Origin: Sphingomonadaceae bacterium
GTDB taxonomy: Bacteria; Pseudomonadota; Alphaproteobacteria; Sphingomonadales; Sphingomonadaceae
Direction: 5' to 3'
Length of the DNA stretch: 64,000 bases
NCBI GenBank assembly: GCA_947477745.1
Contig: CANJUF010000005.1
Location: forward strand, 1-64,000
This document shows positions 53,761 to 63,038 of the stretch, piece after piece; position 1 is the first letter of the stretch; each line of letters begins with the position of its first letter. Below the pieces are notes generated by a model. It saw only the letters and a program-made list of their open reading frames with translations. It was not told the DNA's origin and ran no database searches. The translations under genes and the position numbers were made by a program.

Positions 53761-54234
53761 ATGACCGATACCCAAGCGCTCCTCGCCGAGGCGCTCGCGC
53801 GCATCCAGCGGCTTGAGGACGAGGCCGCAGTGCGCAATGTGCTCTCCAGCTATGGTCTCGGCACCGATGGCGGCAGCGAGGACGCGACCGGCAATATCTT
53901 CGCCGAGGACTGCCACATAGACATCGACGGCGTCGCCTTCATGGAAGGGCGCCAGCAGGCGCGCGGCATCGTCACCTCGCCGCTCCACCAGGAGATCATG
54001 CCCAACAGCGCCCACATCATGGGTCCGTTCCACATCAAATGGGAGGGCGAGACGGCGATCGCGACCGGCTATGCCACGGTCTATCTGCGCGAAGGCGACG
54101 CGGTGAAAATCTGGCGGCAATCCTATGGCCGCTGGGAACTGGTCAAGCGTGACGGGCGCTGGCAAGTGCTGCGGCGAACCTCGCGCAGCACCGGCCGCGA
54201 CGATTGCCAGGAACTGCTGCTGCGCGGGCTCTGA
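53761..54234 (+). CDS. SnoaL-like protein
   Basis: A 157-residue NTF2-fold protein: ARIQRLEDEAAVRNVLSSYG, then FAEDCHIDIDGVAFMEGRQQ and SYGRWELVKRDGRWQVLRRT. It is the third gene of the SDR-SDR-SnoaL unit, with GGGAGCAAGTTCA before its ATG. The fold hosts isomerases, dehydratases and cyclases; the role is unknown. Confidence 0.87.
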   Translation: MTDTQALLAEALARIQRLEDEAAVRNVLSSYGLGTDGGSEDATGNIFAEDCHIDIDGVAFMEGRQQARGIVTSPLHQEIMPNSAHIMGPFHIKWEGETAIATGYATVYLREGDAVKIWRQSYGRWELVKRDGRWQVLRRTSRSTGRDDCQELLLRGL

Positions 54235-54524
54235 CAGCGAGCCGCACCATCGGCTAATCTGCGCCAAACGAAATTTGATAACTTAATGGGCGCGGCATGT
54301 CCTCGCCTAGGACACCTCGCAACATAGCGGGGCCTCGTGGCTGGTCGGCGCAAAGCGTGACCGCTATCGAACTGAAACAACGTAGATTCTTCGGTTCATT
54401 TTCCCATGTGCATGGCTTGCGGACAGTCGCTCGCCAGGTTGCGGCGGAGTCTGGCAATTGCAGACGTCAACCCGGATCAAAGCGATAAGAAAAGCGAAGC
54501 GATTTTTTACAGGGAAAACACGCG
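54235..54524. other. 290-bp intergenic region
   Basis: No gene was found. It is less GC-rich than its surroundings. TCTGGCAATTGCAGA at 54450-54464 carries the GGCAATTGC core, and a purine-rich tract (AAGAAAAGCGAAGCG) lies just before the VCBS gene's start. Confidence 0.6.
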
Positions 54525-56319
54525 ATGTCTGATGATTTTTGTCCGCGCCAAATCATTTTCACCATTCCGGGCACACCCGGGGCCACGGTGACTGCTACAG
54601 AGCGCAATGGCTCCCTGCAATTCAGCGTCGACCTGCAGAATGACGCGAAAACCACCGGCGACCTGCGGGCACTGTTCTTTCACGTCAATCCCGACAAAAT
54701 GAGGGGGCTTTCGGTAAGCGACGGCGGACCCTTGCTCACGCAGTACCGCGTTTCGAACAACAACGTCCTCGATCTCGGCAAGGGTGCAAATCTGGCGGGA
54801 GCGGTCAAGTCCGGCTTCGATGTGGGTATCGAGTGGGGCTCGCAAGGGAAGGACGGCATCGACTACGCGGTCGGGTTTGTCCTAGCGAATGCGGCCCGAA
54901 ACCTGACGCTTGACGACATTGCCTGCCAGCTGTTCGGCGTGAGGCTGGATTCGGTCAGCGGACCCGGCTCGCGCGGCGATGGAGCGGTCAAGCTCACCGG
55001 CCTGGCCCCGGCAGCGCCGGATGCACGCGACGATTCCCGCACGATCTTTGAAGACGGCCAGAAGGACGGCCTCGCTTCAAAGACCCCGGCAGGCGTGGTG
55101 CTGAACGTGCTCGCTAACGATACCGACGCAGACAACCAGGCATTGACGATCACCGGCTTTCACGACGGTCCGGCGCATGGCGCCGCTGCCGTGTCCAGCG
55201 ACGGCAAATCGGTGATCTACACCCCGGCGCTCGACTATTCGGGCAGCGACAGCTTCGTTTACTGCATCTCCGATGGAAACGGGGGGCAGGACAGCGCGGT
55301 CGTGAACCTCACGGTCACGGCGGTTGCCGACAAGCCCGCTTTCGTCATCTCCGCCGCCCAGGGAGACGACATCAACGAAACGATCCTGACGGTCACCGCC
55401 ACGCAGAACGACGCCGACGGGTCGGAATATCTCAACAGCCTCACCTGGCTGGTTGGTGATGGCGTGCCTGACGGCGCGACGGTCGTCGCCTTGCCGGGCG
55501 ACCCGCTGCCAGCCGAACCCAGTTCAATCACCCGCCAGTTCGAAGTGACCACCACGGCCGGTCAGGACTGGAATTTCAACCTCGAGTTCTCGGCAGAAAG
55601 CGTCGAGCGCTCGAACGGGGACACGCAGACCGGGACAGCGACGAAGGCGATCGACATCGACTTCAACAGCAATATCCAGACCCAGACTTATCAGGTCGCA
55701 GACCAGAGCATCTGGAGCAGCGGCGCCGAATACCGTTTCCAGTACGACGAGTTCGTCGGAATTGACGAATCGTTCCGCAGCACTTTCTGGCTCGATCTCA
55801 TCCCCGGAGACCACGACACCTATCTGGGCACCGGCTATGATGTCGAAGCGAGGGTCTAGGTCGGATTCGGGTTCGATGTCGAATTTTCGGCAGGTTCGAT
55901 CGACGCCACGGTGCCGGTCCAAGTGCAGGTCGATACGACCTTCAACCGGACCACCGACACGCTCCTGATCGATCCGAGCATTGCGATTGCTCCGGGCGCG
56001 CATTTCCAGACCACCGGACCCGAAGGCCACTTCAACATCGATTTGGTATTTTCGCTTCTGGGCAGGGCTTTTGTCGAGCTTGCCACGGCCGATCTGTACA
56101 ACGACAGCTTCAACCTGACCTATTCGAACAACCTGTTCGAATTCGGCAGCGCGCTGGCTGACAAGAACGTCAACCAGTTCCAGGGATCGCTGGTGGCGAG
56201 CATCGCGTGGCCCCATCTCAATGTTTCGGGGACGGACACCGGTTCAGGTGCAAGCAATCCGTTCTTCACCGCGACGATCGACGTGGACGACGTCGTGTTC
56301 ACCGCGCTGCTTGGCGCCG
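54525..56319 (+). pseudogene. VCBS/cadherin-like surface protein interrupted by in-frame TAG
   Basis: The first frame (54525-55859, 444 codons) begins with MSDDFCPRQIIFTIPGTPGA and holds a cadherin-like/VCBS domain at about residues 165-265 (NVLANDTDADNQALTITGF and YSGSDSFVYCISDGNGGQDS). It stops at TAG 55857-55859, yet the same frame continues for at least 150 codons with similar beta-rich sequence (FGFDVEFSAG, then SIAIAPGAHFQTTGPEGHFN). The stop is therefore probably a nonsense mutation within one gene. Such proteins are large calcium-dependent adhesins. The C-terminus is lost at the junction with an Nramp fragment near 56320. Confidence 0.75.
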
Positions 56320-56810
56320 GCAATGCCAGCGGCGTGCACGACATCGAGACTTCCTCGCAGGCCGCCGAGGCGCTGCGCCCGATCGCGGGGCAATTTGCTT
56401 TCGCCATGTTCGCCGTGGGCATCATCGGCACCGGCATGCTTGCGGTTCCGGTACTGGCCGGGTCCGCCGCCTATGCCGTGACCGAGATGGCGGGCATCGC
56501 CGGAAGTCTCGATGCCAAGCCGCTGTCGGCCCGCCTGTTTTACGGCACGATCGCGGCGACCACGCTCGCGGGCGCATCGCTGTCAGGAGTGGGCATCGAT
56601 CCGGCGCGCGCGCTCTACTGGGCGGCGGTGGGCAACGGCGTGCTCGCTGGCCCGCTGATGGTGGTGATGATGCTGATCGTGAGCAATCCGCGCGCCATGG
56701 GCCGGCTCACCGCGCCGCGCCGCCAGCTTGTTTTCGGTTGGGCGGCGACCCTGGTGATGATCGCCGCCTCGGCGCTGTTCCTGGGTTTCATCGTGGCAGG
56801 CGCCGCCTAG
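56320..56810 (+). pseudogene. Nramp-type metal transporter, 3' fragment fused in frame
   Basis: From about 56320 the reading frame of the VCBS protein becomes ASGVHDIETSSQAAEALRPI, then AGQFAFAMFAVGIIGTGMLA and VPVLAGSAAYAVTEMAGIAG, and ends with GWAATLVMIAASALFLGFIV before TAG 56808-56810. This is the last four to five membrane helices of an Nramp divalent-metal transporter. The first half is missing. The junction lies inside one codon run without a stop, so translation through it would give a chimera if the upstream TAG were read through. Confidence 0.75.
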
Positions 56811-57307
56811 ACCTCCGACGGCTTTGGCGCCTTCCGCCACTCATCGCGGTTAGCAATCACGGTCTCGAGCGCCTTGTCGTAGAACGCCTGGCCCTTGGCG
56901 TAGTTCTGGAAATCGATCTCTAGCGTGTGCCGGTATTCGAGCACTTCGACCCCCTCCGGCCCCGCGTGATAGGTGTAAGGCGTGTTCGCGGGGACGAAGA
57001 AGCTGTCTCCGGGGCGTAGTTCCTCGGTCCCCAGCCGCGCCGAGCCCGCCACGACATAATAGAGGCAATCGGCGCTATGGCTGTGCAGCGGCAGCGGGTA
57101 ATCCTTCTTGAACCACGCGTGCATCAGGGTGAAGCCAGGCAGGTTGGCGACCATGGTATAGACCGAGCCGTCGATCACGCCTGCATCGAGCATCGCTTCG
57201 AGTCCGGCCTTCTGCACGGGCGTGGGATCGGTGGTCATCACCCCTTCTTCGCCGAAGACATACTGGCTCTCGCGCTTGAAGATCTGGAACTTGGCTGGTT
57301 CGGACAT
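56807..57307 (-). CDS. cupin-domain protein
   Basis: A 166-residue protein with a single cupin barrel. PLPLHSHSADCLYYVVAGSA is motif 1, ELRPGDSFFVPANTPYTYHA is motif 2. The start ATG 57307 is preceded by GAGGAGAG. Cupins of this size are dioxygenases or isomerases, or bind small ligands; no further assignment is possible. Its stop overlaps the Nramp fragment's by 3 bases. Confidence 0.88.
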   Translation of the reverse strand: MSEPAKFQIFKRESQYVFGEEGVMTTDPTPVQKAGLEAMLDAGVIDGSVYTMVANLPGFTLMHAWFKKDYPLPLHSHSADCLYYVVAGSARLGTEELRPGDSFFVPANTPYTYHAGPEGVEVLEYRHTLEIDFQNYAKGQAFYDKALETVIANRDEWRKAPKPSEV

Positions 57308-57493
57308 GGATGCTCTCCTCGCGGTATTTTGTTTGTGCGCCGGGATTAGCATTCGTGGTGCACGAAGGGAACACTTGGCGCTTTGCCGCGGGTTGGGATT
57401 AGCTAGTTTTGGCTAGGGATGCCTGGAGCGGTGGCCGGAGCGAAGGCGGCAAATTGGCCTGGCCGACCCAGATTATTCGCGCCAGCCGCGATG

Positions 57494-58504
57494 TTACTGT
57501 GCGCCCAGGTCGGTTGTAATCGAACAGCGCAGACCATCGGGCTCGAAGGTCAGGTCTGCGCCCATGCCTCCTTTCGTGAGCAGCTTCGTTCCGAAACCCA
57601 CGCGGGTTGGCGGCGAAACTGGCGGACCGCCATGCTCGCGCCACTGAAGATGCATTTTTGACTCAACCCTTTGCCACTCCACTTCGACCCAGCCGCTATC
57701 GACGCTCAACGCTCCGTGCTTGGTCGCATTCGTACCCAGTTCGTGCAGCGCCAGCGCCATCGAGACTGCGAGCTGCGAATCCAGATCAAAGTCGGGTCCG
57801 CTGGAACGGATCGAGCCGGGAAAGCCAGCAAAGGGCGCCAGTGCTCCTTCCACGAGCGAACGGACCGAAGCCGTTGGCCGCTCCACGTGATCCAACAAGA
57901 GATTGTGTACGTTCCCGAGGGCTTTGAGGCGGCTCGCGAACATGTCGACTTCCGGGGCACCGCGGCCGAAGGTTTGGCCCGCGATGGCCTGGACTATCGC
58001 CAGGACATTCTTCAGCCGATGCGACAGTTCGCGGGCGAACAGGCGCTGTTGCTCGGCTTCGGACCGCGCCAGCGCCAGAAGCGCTTGCTCATTGCGCTTT
58101 TCACTTCGCCTGTAGAGTTCAGAGGTGAACAGCAGCGCTATCGCAACCGTGGCGTAGCCAAGCAGGGTGTACCCTTCGATCAGGGTCATCTTCCAGGATC
58201 CGGGCGACATCACGAAGCGCCAGGTGAGCACGGCGCCGGCGAGCGCCATCGATATCCTGACCAGCAGATTGGCATAAAAGGTGGCGATGGTAAGGGCGAG
58301 GAACACGATCGTGAACGGGTTCACAACCGTGGGGAGTGGCAGCGCCGCCCGGATGGCGACCGCGATTGCCGCGACAGCCACGCCAATGACAAGGCTTTGG
58401 GCAACGCCCCATATCGAGGGGAGCCGACCGTCCGCACCGCCTTCTTGACCGGCATTGTGAGCGAGGAGCCGCGCCAGGGATGTCGAAAGTTTGCGAACCG
58501 ACAT
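57494..58504 (-). CDS. HWE/HisKA_2-type sensor histidine kinase
   Basis: A 336-residue membrane kinase. The N-terminal part has about four membrane helices (LVIGVAVAAIAVAIRAALPL, then FTIVFLALTIATFYANLLV) as in DUF4118/KdpD-like sensors. The dimerisation box is LFARELSHRLKNVLAIVQAI with the phospho-accepting His; the ATPase has ALALHELGTNATKHGALS and GFGTKLLTKGGMG. The ATG at 58504 follows a perfect AGGAGG. No response regulator adjoins; PhyR-type general stress signalling is a common partner for such kinases. Confidence 0.9.
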   Translation of the reverse strand: MSVRKLSTSLARLLAHNAGQEGGADGRLPSIWGVAQSLVIGVAVAAIAVAIRAALPLPTVVNPFTIVFLALTIATFYANLLVRISMALAGAVLTWRFVMSPGSWKMTLIEGYTLLGYATVAIALLFTSELYRRSEKRNEQALLALARSEAEQQRLFARELSHRLKNVLAIVQAIAGQTFGRGAPEVDMFASRLKALGNVHNLLLDHVERPTASVRSLVEGALAPFAGFPGSIRSSGPDFDLDSQLAVSMALALHELGTNATKHGALSVDSGWVEVEWQRVESKMHLQWREHGGPPVSPPTRVGFGTKLLTKGGMGADLTFEPDGLRCSITTDLGAQ

Positions 58505-58714
58505 TCGGCCTCCTGTTGAGAATCTAAAGCAATAGCGCAAAATGTCCATCGCCGGATTAGCGGTCTGCGGTTATTTGCAGCATCGCCAATTCCGGGAACG
58601 CGCTTCTGGCTATGAAAGGTTCCCTGCCGTTATCCGTCTGGCAAGTATGCTGTTTTGGCCCCGAAGGCCCTCCCCCTTACCCATGGTTAACCCGGCCGTG
58701 CTAAGCGCAGGCGT

Positions 58715-59848
58715 ATGACCAATCCTGCCCGTATCCTCGTCGTGTTCGGCACGCGCCCCGAAGCCATCAAGCTGTTCCCGGTGATCAACGCCTTGAAGGC
58801 CGATCCGCGCTTCGAATGCGTGGTCTGCGTCTCGGCGCAGCACCGCGAGATGCTCGACCAGGTGCTCGATATCGCCGGGATCGTTCCCGATCACGATCTC
58901 GACGTGATGAAGCCCGACCAGTCGCTCGACGAGCTGACCGCGCGGCTGCTCACCGGCCTCGGCAAGGTCATGGACGAGGTCCAGCCCGACCGCGTCATCG
59001 TGCAGGGCGATACGGCCACGGCGATGGCCGGCGCGCTCGCGGCCTATTACCGCAAGGTGCCGGTCGACCATGTCGAGGCGGGGCTGCGCTCGGGCAATAT
59101 CTATCACCCCTGGCCCGAGGAGATTAACCGCAAGATCATCGGCTCGATGGCTTCGCTCCACTTCGCGCCGACCGCGACCAGCGCCAATGCGCTGAAAGCC
59201 GAAAACGTCGATCCCGCGCGCATCCACGTCACCGGCAACACGGTGATCGATGCGCTGCACTGGGTATCGGCGAAGATCGCGGCGCAGCCCTCGCTGGCGG
59301 GCGGGCTCGCCGATCTCGAAGCGCGTTTCGCGCAGCGGCGCATCATCGGCGTCACCAGTCACCGGCGAGAAAATTTCGGCGACGGCATGGACAATATCGC
59401 CAGCGCCATCCGCCAGATCGCCGCGCGCGACGATGTCGCGGTGATCTTTCCGGTCCACCTCAACCCCAATGTGCGCAAGGTGATGCACGAGGCGCTGGGC
59501 GGGCTGGACAACGTCGCGATGATCGAGCCGCTCGACTATCCGCATTTCGCGCGCCTGATCGGCATTGCCGAGATCATGCTGACCGACAGCGGCGGGGTGC
59601 AGGAAGAGGCCCCCGCGCTCGGCAAGCCGGTGCTGGTGATGCGCGAGACCACCGAGCGGCCCGAAGGGGTCGAGGCGGGAACCGCCAAACTGGTTGGCAC
59701 CCAGGCGGCGCGTATCGTTACCGAAATATCAACCCTGCTCGACGATAAGGCAGCTTACGAACAGATGGCGCGTGCGCACAACCCATTCGGGGACGGCACA
59801 AGCGCGCGCCGGATCGCGGAGTTGCTTGCGAATGAAATCGGACGTTAA
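58715..59848 (+). CDS. wecB: UDP-N-acetylglucosamine 2-epimerase (non-hydrolysing)
   Basis: A 377-residue enzyme that makes UDP-ManNAc. VVFGTRPEAIKLFPVINALK, VCVSAQHREMLDQVLDIAGI, RVIVQGDTATAMAGALAAYY, VEAGLRSGNIYHPWPEEIN and TDSGGVQEEAPALGKPVLVM are its signature blocks. wecC overlaps its 3' end by 17 bases, so the pair is coupled. Product feeds ManNAcA-containing surface polysaccharides. Confidence 0.96.
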   Translation: MTNPARILVVFGTRPEAIKLFPVINALKADPRFECVVCVSAQHREMLDQVLDIAGIVPDHDLDVMKPDQSLDELTARLLTGLGKVMDEVQPDRVIVQGDTATAMAGALAAYYRKVPVDHVEAGLRSGNIYHPWPEEINRKIIGSMASLHFAPTATSANALKAENVDPARIHVTGNTVIDALHWVSAKIAAQPSLAGGLADLEARFAQRRIIGVTSHRRENFGDGMDNIASAIRQIAARDDVAVIFPVHLNPNVRKVMHEALGGLDNVAMIEPLDYPHFARLIGIAEIMLTDSGGVQEEAPALGKPVLVMRETTERPEGVEAGTAKLVGTQAARIVTEISTLLDDKAAYEQMARAHNPFGDGTSARRIAELLANEIGR

Positions 59849-61130
59849 ACCGACCGTCTGCGTTGTCGGCCTTGGCTATATCGGACTTCCCACCGCCGCG
59901 ATCATCGCTCGCTCAGGCTGCCGGGTGCTGGGCGTGGATGTCTCGCAGCAAGTCGTCGACACGATCAACCGCGGCGAAATCCACATCGAGGAAGTCGATC
60001 TCGACGGACTGGTGCAAGGCGTGGTTGCGCGCGGGCTGCTTTCGGCTTCCACGCAGGTTTCGGCCGCCGACGTTTTCGTGATCGCGGTGCCGACCCCGTT
60101 CGGCCCCGACCACGAGCCCGACATTTCCTATGTGCTCGCCGCAGGCAAGGCGGTCGCCCCGGTGCTCAAGCCGGGCGACGTTGTAATCCTCGAATCGACT
60201 TCGCCGGTCGGCACCACCGAGGCGCTGCGCGACATGATCGCCGAGGCCCGGCCCGACCTCAAATGCCCCGGCCGCACCAGCGAGACGCCCGACATTTCGG
60301 TCGCCTACTGCCCCGAGCGCGTCCTGCCCGGCCATATCCTCAAGGAACTGATCGAAAACGACCGCTCGATCGGCGGCATCACACCGCGCTGCGCGCGCAA
60401 GGCGCTGGCTTTCTACAAGCTGTTCGTGCGCGGCACCTGCGTGGTGACCGACAGCCGCGCAGCGGAAATGACCAAGCTGGTCGAGAACGCCTACCGCGAC
60501 GTCAACATCGCGTTCGCCAACGAGCTTTCGATCGTCTCGGACCGCATGGGCCTCGACGTGTGGGAAGTGATCCGGCTCGCCAACCGCCACCCGCGCGTCA
60601 ACATCCTATCGCCCGGCCCCGGCGTGGGTGGACACTGCATCGCGGTCGATCCGTGGTTCATCGTCCACGGCGCGCCCGAGGAAACCCCGCTGATCCGCAC
60701 CGCGCGCGGCGTGAACGATGGCAAGATGCATCATGTCGTCGCCAAGGCCGACGCGCTGGTTGCGGCCTATCCCGGCGCGAAGGTCGCGTGCCTGGGCCTG
60801 GCCTTCAAGGCCAACATCGACGACTTTCGCGAAAGCCCGGCGCGCTTCGTCGCCAGCCGACTGGCGCGCAAGTACGGGGCGCGCATCCATATCGTCGAGC
60901 CCTATGCAGGCGAGCTGCCGATCGAGTTCACCGATACCGGCGCGAGCCTGATCGACATCGACACCGCACTGGAGGAATGTGAAGTGATGATCGTGCTGGT
61001 CGATCACGACGTGTTCCGCGTCGTGCCGCTGGCCGAACGCGCGGGCAAGGTGGTCTACGACACGCGCGGCATCTGGCCCGATCATCCGGTCGCCGCAGCC
61101 GATGCGCCGGGGCTTCGTCTCGCGAGCTGA
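59832..61130 (+). CDS. wecC: UDP-N-acetyl-D-mannosamine dehydrogenase
   Basis: A 432-residue UDP-sugar dehydrogenase. VCVVGLGYIGLPTAAIIARS is the NAD motif; VPTPFGPDHEPDISYVLAAG and TSPVGTTEALRDMI follow; GPGVGGHCIAVDPWFIV has catalytic Cys269; FKANIDDFRESPA closes the family pattern. It oxidises UDP-ManNAc to UDP-ManNAcA after WecB. The ATG at 59832 overlaps wecB, and the longer frame to 59694 is not homologous. Confidence 0.95.
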   Translation: MKSDVKPTVCVVGLGYIGLPTAAIIARSGCRVLGVDVSQQVVDTINRGEIHIEEVDLDGLVQGVVARGLLSASTQVSAADVFVIAVPTPFGPDHEPDISYVLAAGKAVAPVLKPGDVVILESTSPVGTTEALRDMIAEARPDLKCPGRTSETPDISVAYCPERVLPGHILKELIENDRSIGGITPRCARKALAFYKLFVRGTCVVTDSRAAEMTKLVENAYRDVNIAFANELSIVSDRMGLDVWEVIRLANRHPRVNILSPGPGVGGHCIAVDPWFIVHGAPEETPLIRTARGVNDGKMHHVVAKADALVAAYPGAKVACLGLAFKANIDDFRESPARFVASRLARKYGARIHIVEPYAGELPIEFTDTGASLIDIDTALEECEVMIVLVDHDVFRVVPLAERAGKVVYDTRGIWPDHPVAAADAPGLRLAS

Positions 61131-61139
61131 CAAGGCGGC

Positions 61140-61523
61140 GTGGAAGCACTGCTGTTATGGCTGTCCATTGCGCTGTGCCTGTTCAGCCTGTGGGCACTGT
61201 TGCGTCATGACTGGCTGCGGATGACCCGGCCGCGCCGCCGCGTGCTGGCACAGGTCGTCGAACATCGCATGACCCACGATGGCGATGGCCGATCCTATGC
61301 CGCGCGCTACCGGTTTCACGATGGCGCCGCTCAGCAGGAAGTAACCGATCAGGTCCGCCTGAACTCGCGCCGCCCCCCGGTCGGCACGGTGATCGAACTT
61401 GTCTTTCCGGAGGGACATCCCGAACTCGCGCGACCAGCTCGCCCGCTTACCTGGTGTACGGTCTATCTGGCGCTGTTCTATCTGCTTGGCGTACTTGGCG
61501 CCAAGGCTTGCGGCTTCATTTGA
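61140..61523 (+). CDS. DUF3592-like membrane protein
   Basis: A 127-residue protein with a membrane helix at each end (ALLLWLSIALCLFSLWALL and TVYLALFYLLGVLGAKACGF) around a small beta-rich region (AQVVEHRMTHDGDGRSYAAR). The pattern resembles DUF3592. The start is GTG 61140, nine bases after the wecC stop, so co-transcription is probable. No function is assigned. Confidence 0.75.
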   Translation: MEALLLWLSIALCLFSLWALLRHDWLRMTRPRRRVLAQVVEHRMTHDGDGRSYAARYRFHDGAAQQEVTDQVRLNSRRPPVGTVIELVFPEGHPELARPARPLTWCTVYLALFYLLGVLGAKACGFI

Positions 61524-62244
61524 GGCAGCGCGCGAACAGGTCTTCCATGCGCTGCCACACCGTTTCGGCGGCTTGCTCGTGATATAGCTCGGCGCGGCTC
61601 GGCATCATGAAGCCGTGCAGCGCGCCGGGATGCCATTCGAGGCGATAGGCAATACCCGCGTCTCCGAGCGCGCGTTCGAGGATGGCCATCTGTTCGGGTG
61701 TTGCCATCGCGTCATTATCGGCGATGCCGAAGTAAAGCTCGGCCTTGACCTGATCGAGATGCCGGTGTGGCGAGGTGGGCGCATCGGTTGCCAGCCCGCC
61801 GGGATGGATCGAGGCCCCGCAGGCCACCCTTGCGCCCATCGCCTGAGCCAGTTCCAGCGTCAGCTTGCCGCCCATGCAATAACCATGCAGGCCGATCCTG
61901 CCGCCTCGCTGCACCTCCTGATCACCCTCGACCAGCGACAGTGCTGCCTCGACATCGGACTTGGCCATCTGCGCGTTAAGGCCGCCAATCGCCGCCATGA
62001 TCTTCTCGCCCTCTTTGGCGAAATCGAGCGGACCCTTGAGGCCCTGCCGGTAGAACAGGTCGGGCGAGACTACGCAGTAACCCCAGCTTGCCACCCGGCG
62101 GGCATGGCCGTGCAGTTCGTCGCGCATGCCGAGACCGTCCATCAGCTGCACCACGACCGGGAACGGCCCCGCGCCATCGGGCCGGGTGATGAACACTTCC
62201 ATCGTTCCATCGGAGGTAGTCACAGTCTCGTTGCGGTCCGGCAT
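61516..62244 (-). CDS. dienelactone hydrolase family protein
   Basis: A 242-residue alpha/beta hydrolase of the DLH type. The nucleophile is a cysteine in IGLHGYCMGGKLTLELAQAM; PVVVQLMDGLGMRDEL is the first strand and WHPGALHGFMMPSR holds the histidine. DLH hydrolyses dienelactones of the chlorocatechol pathway or similar lactones. Start ATG 62244 has GAGGGACAAAGA upstream. It follows the molybdoenzyme gene by 23 bases. Confidence 0.9.
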   Translation of the reverse strand: MPDRNETVTTSDGTMEVFITRPDGAGPFPVVVQLMDGLGMRDELHGHARRVASWGYCVVSPDLFYRQGLKGPLDFAKEGEKIMAAIGGLNAQMAKSDVEAALSLVEGDQEVQRGGRIGLHGYCMGGKLTLELAQAMGARVACGASIHPGGLATDAPTSPHRHLDQVKAELYFGIADNDAMATPEQMAILERALGDAGIAYRLEWHPGALHGFMMPSRAELYHEQAAETVWQRMEDLFARCLK

Positions 62245-62267
62245 CGCTCTTTGTCCCTCTTTGTTAT

Positions 62268-63038
62268 TCAGATCCCCGCATACCATGCGTAATCGCTGTG
62301 GTCTTCCCAGTAACCGCCCTTGCCGCCGTACAGCCCGTCGATGCTTTCGCGCGCTTCGACGCGCATGACGTATTTGGCGTGCTTGTAGCCAAGCTGACGC
62401 TCGACCCTGAGGCGCAGCGGCGCGCCGTGCGCTTCGGGCAGCGGCTGGCCGTTCATCTTCCAGGCGAGGATGGTCTGCGGGTGCAGCGCATCGGCCATGT
62501 CGATGCTCTCATAGTAGGGCGTCGATCCGAACCGGTCGGCGCAGTGGAACACGATATAGCGCGCGCGCTCCGAGACCCCGGCGAGCGCGAGCACGCGCGA
62601 GAGCTGCGGCCCCTGCCACTTGCCGATCGCGCTCCATCCTTCGACGCAGTCATGCCGGGTAATCTGTTCGCGCTGCTCCATCGCCTGAAGCGCGGCAAGA
62701 GGCAGCGCGAGCGGCCGCGCCACCAGGCCGTCGACTACCAGCGCCCAGTTCGCGAACTGGCTCGTCAGATGCCCGCGATAGGCGCTGTCGGCCACCTCCT
62801 GATTGCCGTTGGCGCGGAACAGCGGCGACATGTCGCTTTCGGAGAACTCCCGGGCGAGCGCATTGCCCCCGAACAGACGCTGAGAACCCATGTGCAGGTC
62901 CTCGGCCCCTTCAAGCAGGCCGCGAAAGCCCGCGCTCGAACTAAGCCGGTCGCACCCGGCGAGCAGCAGGCCGCCCGCGCCGAGCGCGCCGGTGCGGATC
63001 AGGCCGCGGCGGGTGATCAGACGGCGTTTCTCAAACAT
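62268..63038 (-). CDS. molybdopterin-dependent oxidoreductase, Tat lipoprotein-like (sulfite oxidase fold)
   Basis: A 256-residue enzyme. The leader has a twin-arginine ITRRGLIRTGALGAGGLLL and lipobox LAGC, suggesting a Tat-exported lipoprotein. The Mo-pterin domain has ITRHDCVEGWSAIGKWQGPQ, with Cys ligating molybdenum, and HGAPLRLRVERQLGYKHAKY near the end. MsrP and related sulfite-oxidase-fold enzymes are its kin. It overlaps the cytochrome b stop by 8 bases and probably receives electrons from it. Confidence 0.88.
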   Translation of the reverse strand: MFEKRRLITRRGLIRTGALGAGGLLLAGCDRLSSSAGFRGLLEGAEDLHMGSQRLFGGNALAREFSESDMSPLFRANGNQEVADSAYRGHLTSQFANWALVVDGLVARPLALPLAALQAMEQREQITRHDCVEGWSAIGKWQGPQLSRVLALAGVSERARYIVFHCADRFGSTPYYESIDMADALHPQTILAWKMNGQPLPEAHGAPLRLRVERQLGYKHAKYVMRVEARESIDGLYGGKGGYWEDHSDYAWYAGI

